64,000 bases of DNA from an uncultured Acetatifactor sp. (GCA_910589035.1 CAJUSI010000056.1:1-64000); one strand, 5' to 3'. Positions 1 to 9,174 are shown, counted from the first letter of the stretch. Made by a program: numbers and translations. Notes: generated by a model not told the origin, from the sequence alone.

Positions 1-389
1 GAGAAAACCGGCTGTTCCGGAAAATCAGACCGATATCCACATTTTCCTAAATTCAGCCGGTTTGGAGTGGATAACTATTTTTTTAAATTCAGCATTTTGC
101 ACAATCACCAGCTAGACTTTCCCCACCCCGTGAAAAGTAACGATAAACAGGTTGTGAGTTGTATGCGATGGCCTTATAATAATAGAAAAGATATTGGTAC
201 ATTTGCTATTATGGAATACAGGATTGAGAGGGCTGAATGCGAGGCGAAGCAGACGGGAGGCATTGGGTTACTGTGAGCGAAGCGGCATTGTCTGTGCCGG
301 AAAAGCAGTCGTGTACAAAAAGCAATGCTGTACAGAAAGCAATTCCATAAAAACAGTCCTGTACAGAAAAAAGAACAGAGGAGGGGCAG
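1..389. other. Intergenic start of window, no gene seen
   Basis: No convincing coding region. A 10-bp inverted repeat (about 5-14 and 53-62, AAACCGGCTG and its complement) may be the end of a terminator for a gene left of the window. Between about 303 and 372 the hexamer TGTACA followed by an A-rich run recurs three times just upstream of the next gene; its role is unknown. Confidence 0.5.
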
Positions 390-1349
390 ATGGTGGAAGA
401 GAGCCGTTTTCGTTATAGGACAGACGGGGAAAAGGCAGAAATTACGGGATATGAGGGGCGGGATACCAGAATCGAAATCCCCCGGCGGATAGAGGGCTGT
501 CCGGTATCCTCCATTGCCAAGAAGGCCTTTTTGGGGCAGAGGGACTTGTATGCCGTCACGCTGCCGGAATCGGTGGAGGAGGTGGGGGACTGGGCCTTTG
601 CCAGCTGCGCCGGACTGGCTGAAATCAGCCTCCCAAAGAAGGCAATGCGCTTCGGACGGGCGGTTTTTAAGAATTGCGGGAAGCTGGAACGGATTGCGGT
701 CCGGGAATACGGACAGGAAGAAGGCGTTCGGGGGGCAGGGAATCGGAAGGAAGTAAATTCGGAGAAAGCTGTTCCGGAAGAATACGGCAGGGAAGAGGGA
801 CATTATGCGGAACCAGAGCTTCTGGCCGCCGCGGTAAGCCTTATGGATGCCTATTATCTGCTTGACCCGGAAACGGCAGGCAGCGGGGAATGGCTGGGAA
901 GATGGGACCAGAAGCTTTCGTCCGTCCTGCGCACCTCGGACCGGGAGGGCTATATCAGCCACTCCGTCTACGGGGAGGAGGACTATATCGGCATGGATCT
1001 GGAGGAGTATATCAGTGAGAGGAGAAAGGAAAAGGTCCGGCTTGCCTTCCTGCGCCTGCTCCATCCCCGGGCGCTGGCTCCGGCTCTGAGAGAAGAGCTG
1101 GAGATGATTCTGCAGGGTTTTACCTGGGGCTGCGGCGGAGGGGAGACCTGGCAGGTCCTCCTTGGAGAGCATGGAGACGAAAGGGCGTATTACCGCCTGT
1201 TTGCGGAACTATCCTGTATAAATGAGGAGAATTTCAGCGGAATCCTCGGGGAGATCGGGGACGGCCACCCCGAGATGAAGGCTTATTTCCTGAAATGCCG
1301 GGGGGAGGGGCATACCGAGGAGGATTTCTTTCAGGGGCTGGAGCTTTAA
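390..1349 (+). CDS. Leucine-rich-repeat (BspA-type, LRR_5) protein
   Basis: 319 residues. The first ~110 residues hold about three LRR_5 repeats, seen as phrases such as IPRRIEGCPVSSIAKKAF, LPESVEEVGDWAFASC and LPKKAMRFGRAVFKNC. The rest is charged and probably helical, with no recognised domain. No signal peptide or membrane segment is visible, so unlike most BspA-like proteins it is probably cytoplasmic. The start is chosen because AGAGGAGGGG lies 5-6 bases upstream of the ATG. LRR_5 domains usually bind proteins or glycans; the partner here is unknown. A degenerate copy of this gene's last ~70 bases lies at 2300-2374, beyond the next gene, suggesting an older tandem duplication. Confidence 0.8.
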   Translation: MVEESRFRYRTDGEKAEITGYEGRDTRIEIPRRIEGCPVSSIAKKAFLGQRDLYAVTLPESVEEVGDWAFASCAGLAEISLPKKAMRFGRAVFKNCGKLERIAVREYGQEEGVRGAGNRKEVNSEKAVPEEYGREEGHYAEPELLAAAVSLMDAYYLLDPETAGSGEWLGRWDQKLSSVLRTSDREGYISHSVYGEEDYIGMDLEEYISERRKEKVRLAFLRLLHPRALAPALREELEMILQGFTWGCGGGETWQVLLGEHGDERAYYRLFAELSCINEENFSGILGEIGDGHPEMKAYFLKCRGEGHTEEDFFQGLEL

Positions 1350-1574
1350 CGCTTTGGGAATCTATTACAGAACCCGCAGAACGGAGGGCAGAACGGAGAA
1401 AAGTATGCGGTGATTTTTTAAAATAATATGAGAAAGAGTGGCATAAAGGGTATTCCGGACGTGCTTTTTGACGATATATAGATATAGAAGAGCTTATGCA
1501 GGGCTGCCGGAATGAAAAATACCGACGGCCTTGTGCGGCATACATTTATAAGAAACATAAGGAGGACAAAAAAG

Positions 1575-2177
1575 ATGAGTTCTTACTACAAGCATACCAG
1601 GACGAAGAGCGCCAAGGTGCCTTATTCCTTCCGGTGTGAGCAGTGCATGAAGGACAGCGGGACGCTGCAGGCCACTATCGTCGGTGGGGAGGCGGTCCAC
1701 AATTCGATGTCCAGATCTATTTCCGAAAAGGAGGAGGACAAAATGCAGGAGCAGGCCTTCAAGAACCTGAAGAGCAGCCTGCAGGAGGCTTATGAGAAGG
1801 CTGAGGGAAAGCATATCTATATAAAGGAGTTCAAGGATATCTGCCCCCATTGCGGGAAGCCCCAGTCCTGGGCGGTGTCGAATCTCAAGAACAAGCTCTT
1901 CGAGAATTCCATTATCAGCATTATCGTGGGACTGATTTTTGCGGTGGGCAGCTATTTTTACATAAAGAGTGAGCCGGGCCGTTTTGAGGAGTCCTGGCAG
2001 CTGGGAGTACCGATCGGCATTATGGCCGTTGCCGTCGCCGCTGCGGTGTTGTTGTTTGCCGTCAATATGGTCAAGATGACTTCCAAGAACAAGAAGACGG
2101 CAAATGTGATGCAGAAGAACCTGCCGGACATCGATTGGGATGCGGTGGAAGGCATGATAGATCGGAGCAGAGCGTAG
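1575..2177 (+). CDS. Zinc-ribbon-like membrane protein of unknown function
   Basis: 200 residues. Two CxxC pairs (C21-C24 in FRCEQC and C90-C93 in CPHC) look like a split zinc ribbon, with a charged helical stretch between them. Two membrane helices follow at about 112-130 and 143-167, then a short basic/acidic cytoplasmic tail. I do not recognise a named family. The start is the ATG behind AAGGAGGACAAAAAAG; an in-frame start at 1512 lacks a ribosome binding site. It stands alone, with a terminator just downstream and remnants of the neighbouring LRR gene beyond. A membrane-anchored adaptor is possible, but that is inference. Confidence 0.75.
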   Translation: MSSYYKHTRTKSAKVPYSFRCEQCMKDSGTLQATIVGGEAVHNSMSRSISEKEEDKMQEQAFKNLKSSLQEAYEKAEGKHIYIKEFKDICPHCGKPQSWAVSNLKNKLFENSIISIIVGLIFAVGSYFYIKSEPGRFEESWQLGVPIGIMAVAVAAAVLLFAVNMVKMTSKNKKTANVMQKNLPDIDWDAVEGMIDRSRA

Positions 2178-2253
2178 GACAGAATTGCATATCCTGATTT
2201 CATAAACGCTGCAGATAGCCCTGAGCTGTCTGAGCTGCCATCTGATCCCCGTT

Positions 2254-2289
2254 GCCCGCAGCTTTTTCAAAGAAGTGGCGGGCTTTTTT
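2254..2289 (+). terminator. Rho-independent terminator
   Basis: GCCCGC at 2254-2259 pairs with GCGGGC at 2278-2283, followed directly by six T residues. It ends transcription of the zinc-ribbon membrane protein gene. Confidence 0.75.
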
Positions 2290-2299
2290 ATAGGATAGT

Positions 2300-2374
2300 G
2301 AGGGAGGCTTTTTTCTGAAATGCCGGGAAGAAGAGCGTACCATGGAGGATTTCTTTCAAGGGCCGGAGTTCTGA
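2300..2374 (+). pseudogene. Fragment of a second LRR-protein gene (3' end only)
   Basis: About 70 bases closely match the last codons of the LRR gene at 390-1349. It translates FFLKCREEERTMEDFFQG, against YFLKCRGEGHTEEDFFQG in the intact gene, and ends in its own stop codon. No upstream body of the gene remains. It is the relic of a tandem duplication flanking the zinc-ribbon gene. Confidence 0.7.
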
Positions 2375-2533
2375 AGCAAAAAGTCAAACTTGCATATCCG
2401 GCAGAGCTATTATAAACTGAACGGGGGAACCCGTACTTACAAATAACCTGACAATATTTTTTGCAACACCAATATAAATTGCATAGCGGACGGAAAGAAA
2501 CAGACTGAGCATTGCACATAATCATTTGCTTCT

Positions 2534-2600
2534 TAGGCGCTTAACAATGAAATGTTGCGCAAAATTGCAAAATTTTGCTTCCGGTTTATCCGGGTTAGGG
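2534..2600 (+). repeat. Dispersed 67-bp repeat, copy 1
   Basis: From TAGGCGCTTAACAA to ATCCGGGTTAGGG this matches, in inverted orientation, the sequence at 12760-12826 (61 of 67 positions by eye, no gaps). It sits 45 bases upstream of the UDP-sugar pyrophosphorylase gene and contains a short palindrome around GCAAAATTGCAAAATTTTGC. It does not look coding. Confidence 0.75.
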
Positions 2601-2644
2601 ATAAAAACTTTTAACTCAACAGTAATTTCAGAAAGGAAGAAAAA

Positions 2645-3880
2645 ATGAGCATCACATTGGAACAGGCGAAGGAGAAATTAAAAAGATACGGGCAGGAGCA
2701 TGTGCTGAAATATTATGAGGAATTGTCCCAGGCGGAGAAAGCGGCGCTGCTTGAACAGATTGAGACCTCGGACATGGACGTTCTGGATTCCTGCCGGCAT
2801 CAGGAGGAGCTGCTGAAGCGGGGGGTGATCACGCCCCTGGCCGCCATGGAGCTGCCCCGGATCCGGGAAAATGAGGAAAAGTATACCGCCGCAGGCCTGG
2901 AAGCCATCCGCGCAGGAAAGGTGGGGGCCGTGCTTCTGGCGGGGGGCATGGGAACGAGACTTGGTTCCGACGCGCCAAAGGGCGTGTACAATGTGGGGCT
3001 TACCAGGGAGCTCTATATCTTCCAGTGTCTGATCCGCAATCTGATGGATGTGGTCCGGCAGGCGGAAAGCTGGGTACACCTCTTTGTGATGACCAGCGAC
3101 AAGAACCATGAGACCACGGTACGTTTCTTTGAGGAGCATGCCTTCTTTGGCTACCGGCCGGAGTATGTGCATTTCTTTATGCAGAAGATGGCTCTGGCAG
3201 TGGATTATGAGGGCAGAATCTACCTGGAGGAGAAGGGAAGGATGGCCAGCTCCCCCAACGGAAACGGGGGCTGGTTCATCTCGCTGAAGGACGCGGGGCT
3301 GCTGGAGTCCGTGGTCCGCAGACAGGGAATCGAATGGCTGAACGTGTTCGCGGTGGACAATGTGCTTCAGAGAATCGCAGACCCATGCTTTGTGGGGGCG
3401 GTCATGGACAGGAACTGTACGGCGGGAGCAAAGGTGGTGCGCAAGGTAACTCCGGATGAGAAGGTGGGCGCTATCTGTCTGGAGGACGGAAGGCCCTCCA
3501 TCGTGGAGTATTACGATATGACGCAGGAGCTGATGGAGGCGAAGGATGCGAAGGGCGAGCCCGCCTATAATTTCGGCGTGATCCTGAACTATCTCTTCCG
3601 GGTGGATGAGCTGGAGCGGATAGTGAGCCAGAGTCTGCCCCTCCATGTGGTGGAGAAGAAGATTCCCTATCTGGGCGAGACGGGGGAGAAGGTGAAGCCG
3701 GAGGCGCCCAACGGATATAAATTCGAGAATCTTGTATTGGATATGATTCACCAGATGGAGAGCTGCCTGCCTTTTGAGGTGGTGCGGGAGAAGGAATTCG
3801 CTCCCATCAAGAACAGGACAGGAGTGGACTCCGTGGAGAGCGCCAGACAGCTGCTGCGGCAAAACGGGGTGGAGCTGTAG
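2645..3880 (+). CDS. UTP--sugar-1-phosphate uridylyltransferase, UDPGP family
   Basis: 411 residues. The nucleotide-binding loop of the UDPGP family is clear at residues 98-113 (LAGGMGTRLGSDAPKG). Downstream come the substrate region around NGNGGWF and an NVFAVDNVL segment typical of eukaryote-like UDP-glucose or UDP-N-acetylhexosamine pyrophosphorylases. It should make a UDP-sugar from UTP and a sugar-1-phosphate in the cytoplasm; the exact sugar (GlcNAc, GalNAc or Glc/Gal) cannot be fixed from sequence alone. The start follows AGAAAGGAAG. galE follows 175 bases downstream, so the two probably supply UDP-sugars for glycan synthesis or feed galactose-type sugars into metabolism. Confidence 0.9.
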   Translation: MSITLEQAKEKLKRYGQEHVLKYYEELSQAEKAALLEQIETSDMDVLDSCRHQEELLKRGVITPLAAMELPRIRENEEKYTAAGLEAIRAGKVGAVLLAGGMGTRLGSDAPKGVYNVGLTRELYIFQCLIRNLMDVVRQAESWVHLFVMTSDKNHETTVRFFEEHAFFGYRPEYVHFFMQKMALAVDYEGRIYLEEKGRMASSPNGNGGWFISLKDAGLLESVVRRQGIEWLNVFAVDNVLQRIADPCFVGAVMDRNCTAGAKVVRKVTPDEKVGAICLEDGRPSIVEYYDMTQELMEAKDAKGEPAYNFGVILNYLFRVDELERIVSQSLPLHVVEKKIPYLGETGEKVKPEAPNGYKFENLVLDMIHQMESCLPFEVVREKEFAPIKNRTGVDSVESARQLLRQNGVEL

Positions 3881-4054
3881 ATAACATTTCGACAGGTTCC
3901 CGCAACATATGAGCATTGATAAAATCGCCGGATTCGGCTATCCTTATATTACAAAGAAAACATGGCAATAGGAAACCGAAAATGTTCCCTGCCATAAATT
4001 GTGGGCGCGGCAGGGCGTAAGATGCCGCAAAAGCCGTGCAGAAAAGAGGGTGCG

Positions 4055-5071
4055 ATGAAAATTTTAGTGACGGGCGGCGCCGGGTTTATCGGCAGCCATA
4101 CAGTGGTGGAGCTGCAGCAGGCGGGGTATGATGTGACGGTGCTGGACAATCTGAGCAATTCCAGCGAGAAATCCCTTCAGAGGGTGGAGGCCATCACGGG
4201 GAAAAAGGTTGCTTTTTACAAGGCGGATATCCTGGACAGGGAGGCCCTGGAGGAGATTTTTGCAAAAGAGAATGTGGACGCGGTGATTCACTTCGCGGGG
4301 CTGAAGGCAGTGGGCGAATCCGTGCAGAAGCCCTGGGAATATTATGAGAACAATATCTCCGGTACATTGACTCTGGTGGATGTGATGAGGAAGCATGGCG
4401 TGAAGAACATCATCTTCTCTTCCAGCGCCACGGTTTACGGGAATCCGGCCGTCATCCCCATCACGGAGGAATGCCCCAAGGGGCAGTGCACCAACCCTTA
4501 CGGCTGGACGAAATCCATGCTGGAGCAGATCCTTTCGGACATTCAGAAGGCGGATAACGAATGGAATGTGATATTGCTTCGCTACTTCAATCCTATCGGC
4601 GCACACAGGAGCGGTACCATGGGAGAGAACCCCAACGGTATTCCCAACAATTTAATGCCCTACATCACCCAGGTGGCCGTGGGCAAGCTTCCGGAACTGG
4701 GCGTGTTCGGAAATGACTATGATACGCCGGACGGAACGGGAGTGCGGGACTATATCCATGTGGTGGATCTGGCAGTGGGCCATGTGAAGGCCCTGAAGAA
4801 GATCGAGGAAAAGGCGGGACTTAAGATTTACAATCTGGGCACCGGCGTGGGCTACAGCGTGCTGGATATTGTGCAAAATTTCGAAGAGGCCACGGGAGTG
4901 AAGATTCCCTATGCCATCAGGCCCAGACGCGCGGGAGACATCGCCACCTGCTACGCGGACGCGAAGCTTGCGAAGGAAGAGCTTGGCTGGGAGGCCCGGT
5001 ACGGCATCCGGGAGATGTGCGAGGACTCCTGGAGATGGCAGAAGAACAATCCCAACGGGTATGAGGACTGA
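4055..5071 (+). CDS. galE: UDP-glucose 4-epimerase
   Basis: 338 residues, the usual GalE length. The Rossmann loop GGAGFIGSH is at residues 7-15, the SSSATVYG segment at 122-129, and the catalytic YxxxK pair is Y149/K153 (NPYGWTK), the same numbering as in E. coli GalE. It interconverts UDP-glucose and UDP-galactose with bound NAD in the cytoplasm. The start at 4055 is preferred over an upstream in-frame one because the Rossmann fold begins at once (MKILVTGGAG) and a purine-rich GAAAAGAGGG lies just upstream. It probably works with the UDPGP-family enzyme immediately upstream. It converges with the next gene. Confidence 0.96.
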   Translation: MKILVTGGAGFIGSHTVVELQQAGYDVTVLDNLSNSSEKSLQRVEAITGKKVAFYKADILDREALEEIFAKENVDAVIHFAGLKAVGESVQKPWEYYENNISGTLTLVDVMRKHGVKNIIFSSSATVYGNPAVIPITEECPKGQCTNPYGWTKSMLEQILSDIQKADNEWNVILLRYFNPIGAHRSGTMGENPNGIPNNLMPYITQVAVGKLPELGVFGNDYDTPDGTGVRDYIHVVDLAVGHVKALKKIEEKAGLKIYNLGTGVGYSVLDIVQNFEEATGVKIPYAIRPRRAGDIATCYADAKLAKEELGWEARYGIREMCEDSWRWQKNNPNGYED

Positions 5072-5169
5072 GCCCCATATGCTGTGGAGTCCCATGAATC
5101 CGGCTTATGGCAGACGCACCTCCCCGGCAGGTGGAATCTGAGAATCAATCCTTTCCTGGGGCAGGAGAG

Positions 5170-5820
5170 TCAGGCCACATAAAAGTACATGAAGATAAAA
5201 TGGCAGATGCTCCCGGCCATGACGAAGAGGTGGAAGACCTCGTGGGAGCCGAAGCCCTTATGTCTGGAGTTGAACAGGGGAAGCTTCAGGGCATAGATGA
5301 CTCCGCCCACGGTGTAGATGATGCCCCCGCCCAGAAGCCAGAGAAAGGCGGGGGTGGACAGCGTGTCAAAGAGCCGCCCGAAGACCAGCACGCAGACCCA
5401 GCCCATGGCGATATAGATGACGGAGGAGAACCATTTGGGGCAGGTGATCCAGCAGGCCTTTATGAGCATGCCCGCCAGGGCAATGCCCCACACCAGCGCA
5501 AGCAGAGTATAGCCCGGCTTCCCGCCCAGCACAATGAGGCATACGGGTGTGTAAGAGCCGGCGATGAGCACGAAAATCATCATGTGATCCAGCTTGCGGA
5601 AGATACGCAGGGATCTCCCCTTCAGGTTTACGGAATGATAGGTGGCGCTTGCCCCGTAGAGCAGTATCATACTGACCATGAAAATACCCATGGCGGCCAT
5701 ATTCTTCTCTCCTGAGGACACTCCGGCCTTTACCAAAAGCGGCACTGCCGCGAAAAGGGCCAGCATCATGCCTACGAAATGAGTGATTGCACTTCCGGGC
5801 TCCCGGATTGTAATCTGCAT
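5170..5820 (-). CDS. Hemolysin III / PAQR-family membrane protein
   Basis: 216 residues, seven predicted membrane helices and no signal peptide. The family marks are present: the N-terminal EPGSAITHFVGMMLAL helix, ATYHSV after the third helix, and a C-terminal HLFVMAGSICHF helix that supplies the conserved histidines of the metal site. Bacterial members are often called hemolysin III, but their physiological role is unsettled; they belong to the CREST hydrolase superfamily. The start follows a CGGAGGAAAA site. It stands alone, converging with galE from the other side. Confidence 0.92.
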   Translation of the reverse strand: MQITIREPGSAITHFVGMMLALFAAVPLLVKAGVSSGEKNMAAMGIFMVSMILLYGASATYHSVNLKGRSLRIFRKLDHMMIFVLIAGSYTPVCLIVLGGKPGYTLLALVWGIALAGMLIKACWITCPKWFSSVIYIAMGWVCVLVFGRLFDTLSTPAFLWLLGGGIIYTVGGVIYALKLPLFNSRHKGFGSHEVFHLFVMAGSICHFIFMYFYVA

Positions 5821-6145
5821 ATTTTCCTCCGTTTCTGCGCGGACTTTACGGGTATATCAGGTTTGCGGAGACCGCGCGGACACAAACCTGAAGCTCAATA
5901 CTGAAAGCCGCTGCCATGACAGTGATTCTGTTATAACACATGACCGCATATACACTCCATGTGCAGTATAAAAACAGGAGCACTGCTTTCCGGTTTTCCC
6001 GGGAATGCAGTCACTGTGACGACATACATAAACCACATATAAAGTTTTGCAAAACCATATTAAAATTCTATAAACGCTGATACGTGGTTTTTATTACTAC
6101 ATCCGATAGAATGATATTATACCCGAAGCGGAGAAATGTCAATCC
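5821..6145. other. Intergenic stretch without a gene
   Basis: No gene seen. GTGCAGTATA at 5961-5970 matches the right-hand end of the 102-bp elements described elsewhere, but no matching left end lies 102 bases away, so it may be chance or a solitary end. The right half is AT-rich and lies behind the 88-residue gene on the minus strand. Confidence 0.4.
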
Positions 6146-6412
6146 TTAATCTTCTTCAATTACATAAATTTCCAGATAATCGAAGTCGATACTCTCTATA
6201 AAATTATCCTGTGTAAACCGCGCTTTGCTGTGGCGCTTGAAATCCGCGATGGTCTTGTCCAGCCAGATCGGCTTTCCCAGATCAAACTGACAGCAGATTT
6301 CATCCAGGGCACGGAAGATTTTGTGCGTGCGGGTATCCGCACTGCCATCCTCTATGCAGGTATCCTGCAGCATACGGTTATCCTTAAAGGTTCTTGCCCA
6401 TAATCGAAACAT
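6146..6412 (-). CDS. Conserved small protein of unknown function
   Basis: 88 residues, starting MFRLWARTFKDNRML and ending in an acidic EIYVIEED. It contains the phrase THKIFRALDEICCQFDLGKP and then KRHSKARFTQDNFIE. I recall closely similar proteins being common in Lachnospiraceae with no known function; no domain, signal peptide or membrane helix is visible. The start at 6412 is chosen over a much longer open frame because AAGGAAGGAAG sits just upstream and the added N-terminal residues are low-complexity and basic. It is single and divergent from relQ. Confidence 0.75.
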   Translation of the reverse strand: MFRLWARTFKDNRMLQDTCIEDGSADTRTHKIFRALDEICCQFDLGKPIWLDKTIADFKRHSKARFTQDNFIESIDFDYLEIYVIEED

Positions 6413-6856
6413 GTCTTTTCTTCCTTCCTTCCTTTCCTTACAAATATACTCTCGGAATCTCTCCTCCGCTTTCCGCAGAGCTTTCCGGAACCCTTTTTCA
6501 TCGGTTCTCCCCTTTTTCCTGCTCCATTGTATATCAGACAGATTTCCGATCCGTGAACCGGCACAAGCCCGATTCTGTCTGCCGGAATTCCGGGAGGCTA
6601 TCCGGATCTGCAGCCTCCCTTCCGTTTTGCGGATAATCCGAATCGGGAACCCCGCAGCCGGCTTTCTATATGGTAATGGATTTCTGAGAGAAACGCAAGG
6701 GACATAATACAGGTTTCTCACTTTATGCGGCAGAAAGATCATAGCCATTTCCATGCCCGCATATATATAAAAGGTACGCACTTTTTGTGGTCTGCGGAAT
6801 TTTGAAGAAAAAGGATGAAATTTTTTGTGAATTCTCTACATTTATGTTGGTATTTA
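6413..6856. other. Intergenic stretch between divergent genes
   Basis: No gene supported. It holds the 5' side of the minus-strand 88-residue gene and the run-in to the relQ promoter. Open frames here overlap each other and have no ribosome binding sites. Confidence 0.45.
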
Positions 6857-6865
6857 TGGTATACT
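6857..6865 (+). promoter_or_regulatory. Extended -10 promoter of relQ
   Basis: TGGTATACT is an extended -10 element (TGn followed by TATACT at 6860-6865). Transcription would start near 6872, about 36 bases before the relQ ATG. No good -35 is visible, as is usual for extended -10 promoters. Confidence 0.55.
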
Positions 6866-6907
6866 GAATTTGATACGAAAGGCTTTCATTTGATAAAAGG
6901 AGATACT

Positions 6908-7555
6908 ATGGAACTGAAAGAAGACAACGGAGAGGGAGTTGACAGCTGGAAAGAGGTCACCCTCATTTATAATGCTGCCCTCAAGATGATTGAGACAAGG
7001 ATGGATATACTGAACGATGAATTTCAGCATGTGCATCAGTACAATCCAATTGAACATATTAAATCCCGCATCAAAACGCCGGAAAGCATAGTAAAGAAGC
7101 TGAAGCGCGACGGCAGAGAGTCCACCATCAGCAATATGATCAAATACATAAACGATATTGCGGGCATCCGTATTATCTGCTCCTTTACCTCCGATATTTA
7201 CAGGATCGCCGATATGATCGGCGAACAGGTGGATATCAAGGTGCTGGCGGTGAAGGATTATATCACTTTTCCCAAGGCCAGCGGGTATAAGAGCTACCAT
7301 ATGATAGTGACTGTGCCGGTGTTCCTTTCCGACAGGACGGTGGATACCAAGGTGGAGATCCAGATCAGGACGGTGGCCATGGATTTCTGGGCAAGCCTGG
7401 AGCACAAGATCCACTATAAGTTTGAAGGGGATGTGCCTGAGTATATCAAGACCGAGCTGGTGGAATGCGCCAAAATGGTGTCGGATCTGGATATCAGAAT
7501 GCTGAAGCTCAATGAGGAAATTCTGGAGATGGCCCGGGAGGGGCTGGACGAATAA
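6908..7555 (+). CDS. relQ: Small alarmone synthetase (GTP pyrophosphokinase, RelQ type)
   Basis: 215 residues, the size of stand-alone RelQ/YjbM synthetases; the hydrolase (HD), TGS and ACT domains of RelA/SpoT are absent. The RelA/SpoT synthetase fold shows in GIRIICSFTSDIYRIADMI, SGYKSYHMIVTVPV and EIQIRTVAMDFWASLEH, including the ExQIRT motif. It transfers pyrophosphate from ATP to GDP/GTP to make (p)ppGpp in the cytoplasm. The start follows AAAAGGAGATACT; an upstream in-frame start overlaps the promoter. It is monocistronic with its own promoter, and a weak hairpin follows around 7576-7598. Confidence 0.93.
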   Translation: MELKEDNGEGVDSWKEVTLIYNAALKMIETRMDILNDEFQHVHQYNPIEHIKSRIKTPESIVKKLKRDGRESTISNMIKYINDIAGIRIICSFTSDIYRIADMIGEQVDIKVLAVKDYITFPKASGYKSYHMIVTVPVFLSDRTVDTKVEIQIRTVAMDFWASLEHKIHYKFEGDVPEYIKTELVECAKMVSDLDIRMLKLNEEILEMAREGLDE

Positions 7556-7647
7556 CAGTCAACAGAATGAGGAGTGCCCGGACACCTTGCGGCGCCCGGG
7601 CTATTATGAAAAAACATTCAGTATGCTGTGTAATGAAGTTATTGCTT

Positions 7648-7656
7648 TGTTATAAT
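7648..7656 (+). promoter_or_regulatory. Extended -10 promoter
   Basis: TGTTATAAT contains a perfect TATAAT (7651-7656) with the extended TGn. It would drive the coiled-coil gene starting at 7789. Confidence 0.5.
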
Positions 7657-7788
7657 AAGCGTAACAATAAAATATGAACACAGTATGGACATCATGTAAA
7701 TACTTGATGAATATTGATAAAAACAGTTTAAAATCCAAGAAGAATGAGTGCATTTTGCACAAGAACAAGAAACCCGGGAGGAAAACGG

Positions 7789-8445
7789 ATGGACATGTTT
7801 ATGGACAAGCTGGCACAGAAGCTGACAGCGCAGGAGATTATCAGAGCCAATACGGCCGCGGATGTGGAGGAACTGAATAAGCTGAAGAATCAGATCGCGG
7901 AATACAATGAATGTCTGGCAAAGCTGCAGAAACTGATTGACGACGGGGCCGGAAAGCTGGCGGAGATCAGGGAAAACGACGTACAGGTGAGCCGGCTGGT
8001 AAAGCAGGGAGTTGACGGTACTCTGGCTCTGCGCAGGGAAGTGGACGGCCTTAAGGCGGTTCTGGAAAAGCTTTCGGAGCAATGCGAAAACATGGACAAA
8101 TCCTTCACCTGGAAGACGGATACATCCGTCAAGTCCCTGGGAAATAAAATCGACCGCCTGTATACCCAGATGGAGGATCAGAAACCGGGGCAGATACTGG
8201 AGAAGCTGGATGCGGTGGAGGAGAATGTACATAAGGAGTGCGTCAAGGTATACCGCAATGTTCAGGCAGTGGTGGTGGAAGAGACCGGCAAGCAGGCCCA
8301 GGGGCTGACGCAGACCCAGGAGGCCGTGGAGGCGGTCAAGGGCAGGATGGGGGCGGTTTTCGGCGTTTCCATAGGCGCAATGATCTGCTCCCTGGCGGCG
8401 ATTCTGCTTCAGATCCTGGGCAGGCTGAACGTACTTCCCTTTTAA
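7789..8445 (+). CDS. Coiled-coil protein with a C-terminal membrane anchor
   Basis: 218 residues. Residues ~10-190 are charged and heptad-like (for example ELNKLKNQIAEYNECLAKLQ), predicting long coiled coils. A single hydrophobic helix (VFGVSIGAMICSLAAILLQI) lies at about 188-207, with a very short tail, so the body should face the cytoplasm as a tail-anchored protein. No family is recognised with confidence; I expect homologues mainly in Lachnospiraceae. The start is the ATG behind GGGAGGAAAACGG. It might act as a scaffold or spacer at the membrane, by inference only. Confidence 0.78.
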   Translation: MDMFMDKLAQKLTAQEIIRANTAADVEELNKLKNQIAEYNECLAKLQKLIDDGAGKLAEIRENDVQVSRLVKQGVDGTLALRREVDGLKAVLEKLSEQCENMDKSFTWKTDTSVKSLGNKIDRLYTQMEDQKPGQILEKLDAVEENVHKECVKVYRNVQAVVVEETGKQAQGLTQTQEAVEAVKGRMGAVFGVSIGAMICSLAAILLQILGRLNVLPF

Positions 8446-8538
8446 AGGCTTTTTTCAATTTTGGAAAGGTTTTGATTTCGAGTTAGCCGGGACAGGAACA
8501 ATCGGCTGAAGGAGCCGGGCGGAGAAAGGACTGACAGA

Positions 8539-9117
8539 ATGGAAGCTATGGAGAAGGAGATCTGGAAACCGGGAAATATGCTCTATCCCCTGCCGGCAGT
8601 GCTGGTGAGCATGGCAGATAAAGAGGGGAAATATAATATCATCACCATCGCCTGGGCGGGAACCGTATGTACTAACCCGCCCATGGTCAGTATCTCCCTG
8701 CGGCCGGAGCGGTATTCTTATGGAATTCTGAAGGAAACGGGGGAATTCGTGATCAATCTGACCACCAGGGCTTTGGTTCGTGCCGTCGATTACTGCGGCG
8801 TGAAAAGCGGCAGAGAGGTGGATAAATTCAGGACCCTGGGTCTGACGGCCCTGCCCGGAGAACAGGTGGCCGCTCCTCTGATCGGGGAGAGCCCGGTTAA
8901 CATCGAGTGCCGGGTGAACCGGATTCTGCCTCTGGGTTCCCACCATATGTTTCTGGCGGATGTGGCGGCGGTGCATGCGGATGAGAAATATATGGACGAA
9001 AAGCATAAATTCCATCTGGAAAAGGCGGACCCCATTGTCTACTCCCATGGGGCCTATTATGTCTGCGGGGAAAAGCTGGGAGACTTTGGGTACAGCGTGA
9101 GAAAAAAGAGCGGATGA
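8539..9117 (+). CDS. Flavin reductase-like (FMN-binding split-barrel) protein
   Basis: 192 residues covering one flavin-reductase-like domain: PAVLVSMADKEGKYNIITIAW near the N-terminus, then NPPMVSISLRP and GEFVINLTT, which form the FMN-binding split barrel. Such proteins bind FMN and reduce flavins or unknown substrates with NAD(P)H in the cytoplasm; the substrate here cannot be told. The start follows GGAGAAAGGA. The nearest gene on the same strand is the coiled-coil protein 93 bases upstream, with no terminator obvious between them, so they may be cotranscribed. Confidence 0.88.
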   Translation: MEAMEKEIWKPGNMLYPLPAVLVSMADKEGKYNIITIAWAGTVCTNPPMVSISLRPERYSYGILKETGEFVINLTTRALVRAVDYCGVKSGREVDKFRTLGLTALPGEQVAAPLIGESPVNIECRVNRILPLGSHHMFLADVAAVHADEKYMDEKHKFHLEKADPIVYSHGAYYVCGEKLGDFGYSVRKKSG

Positions 9118-9174
9118 CTCCGTAAGCCCGCAGAGATTTGCGTATAATTTCCCGTAAAATGGAAATAATCTGAC

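Noticed and set aside
2678..3916. 412-codon minus-strand open frame
   Set aside because: Antisense shadow of the UDP-sugar pyrophosphorylase gene; histidine/leucine-rich translation without domain character.
5853..5970. Fifth complete 102-bp element
   Set aside because: The right end GTGCAGTATA fits, but no TATAC-type left end lies 102 bases away; TATATC at 5853 would give 118 bases. Kept only as a possible solitary end.
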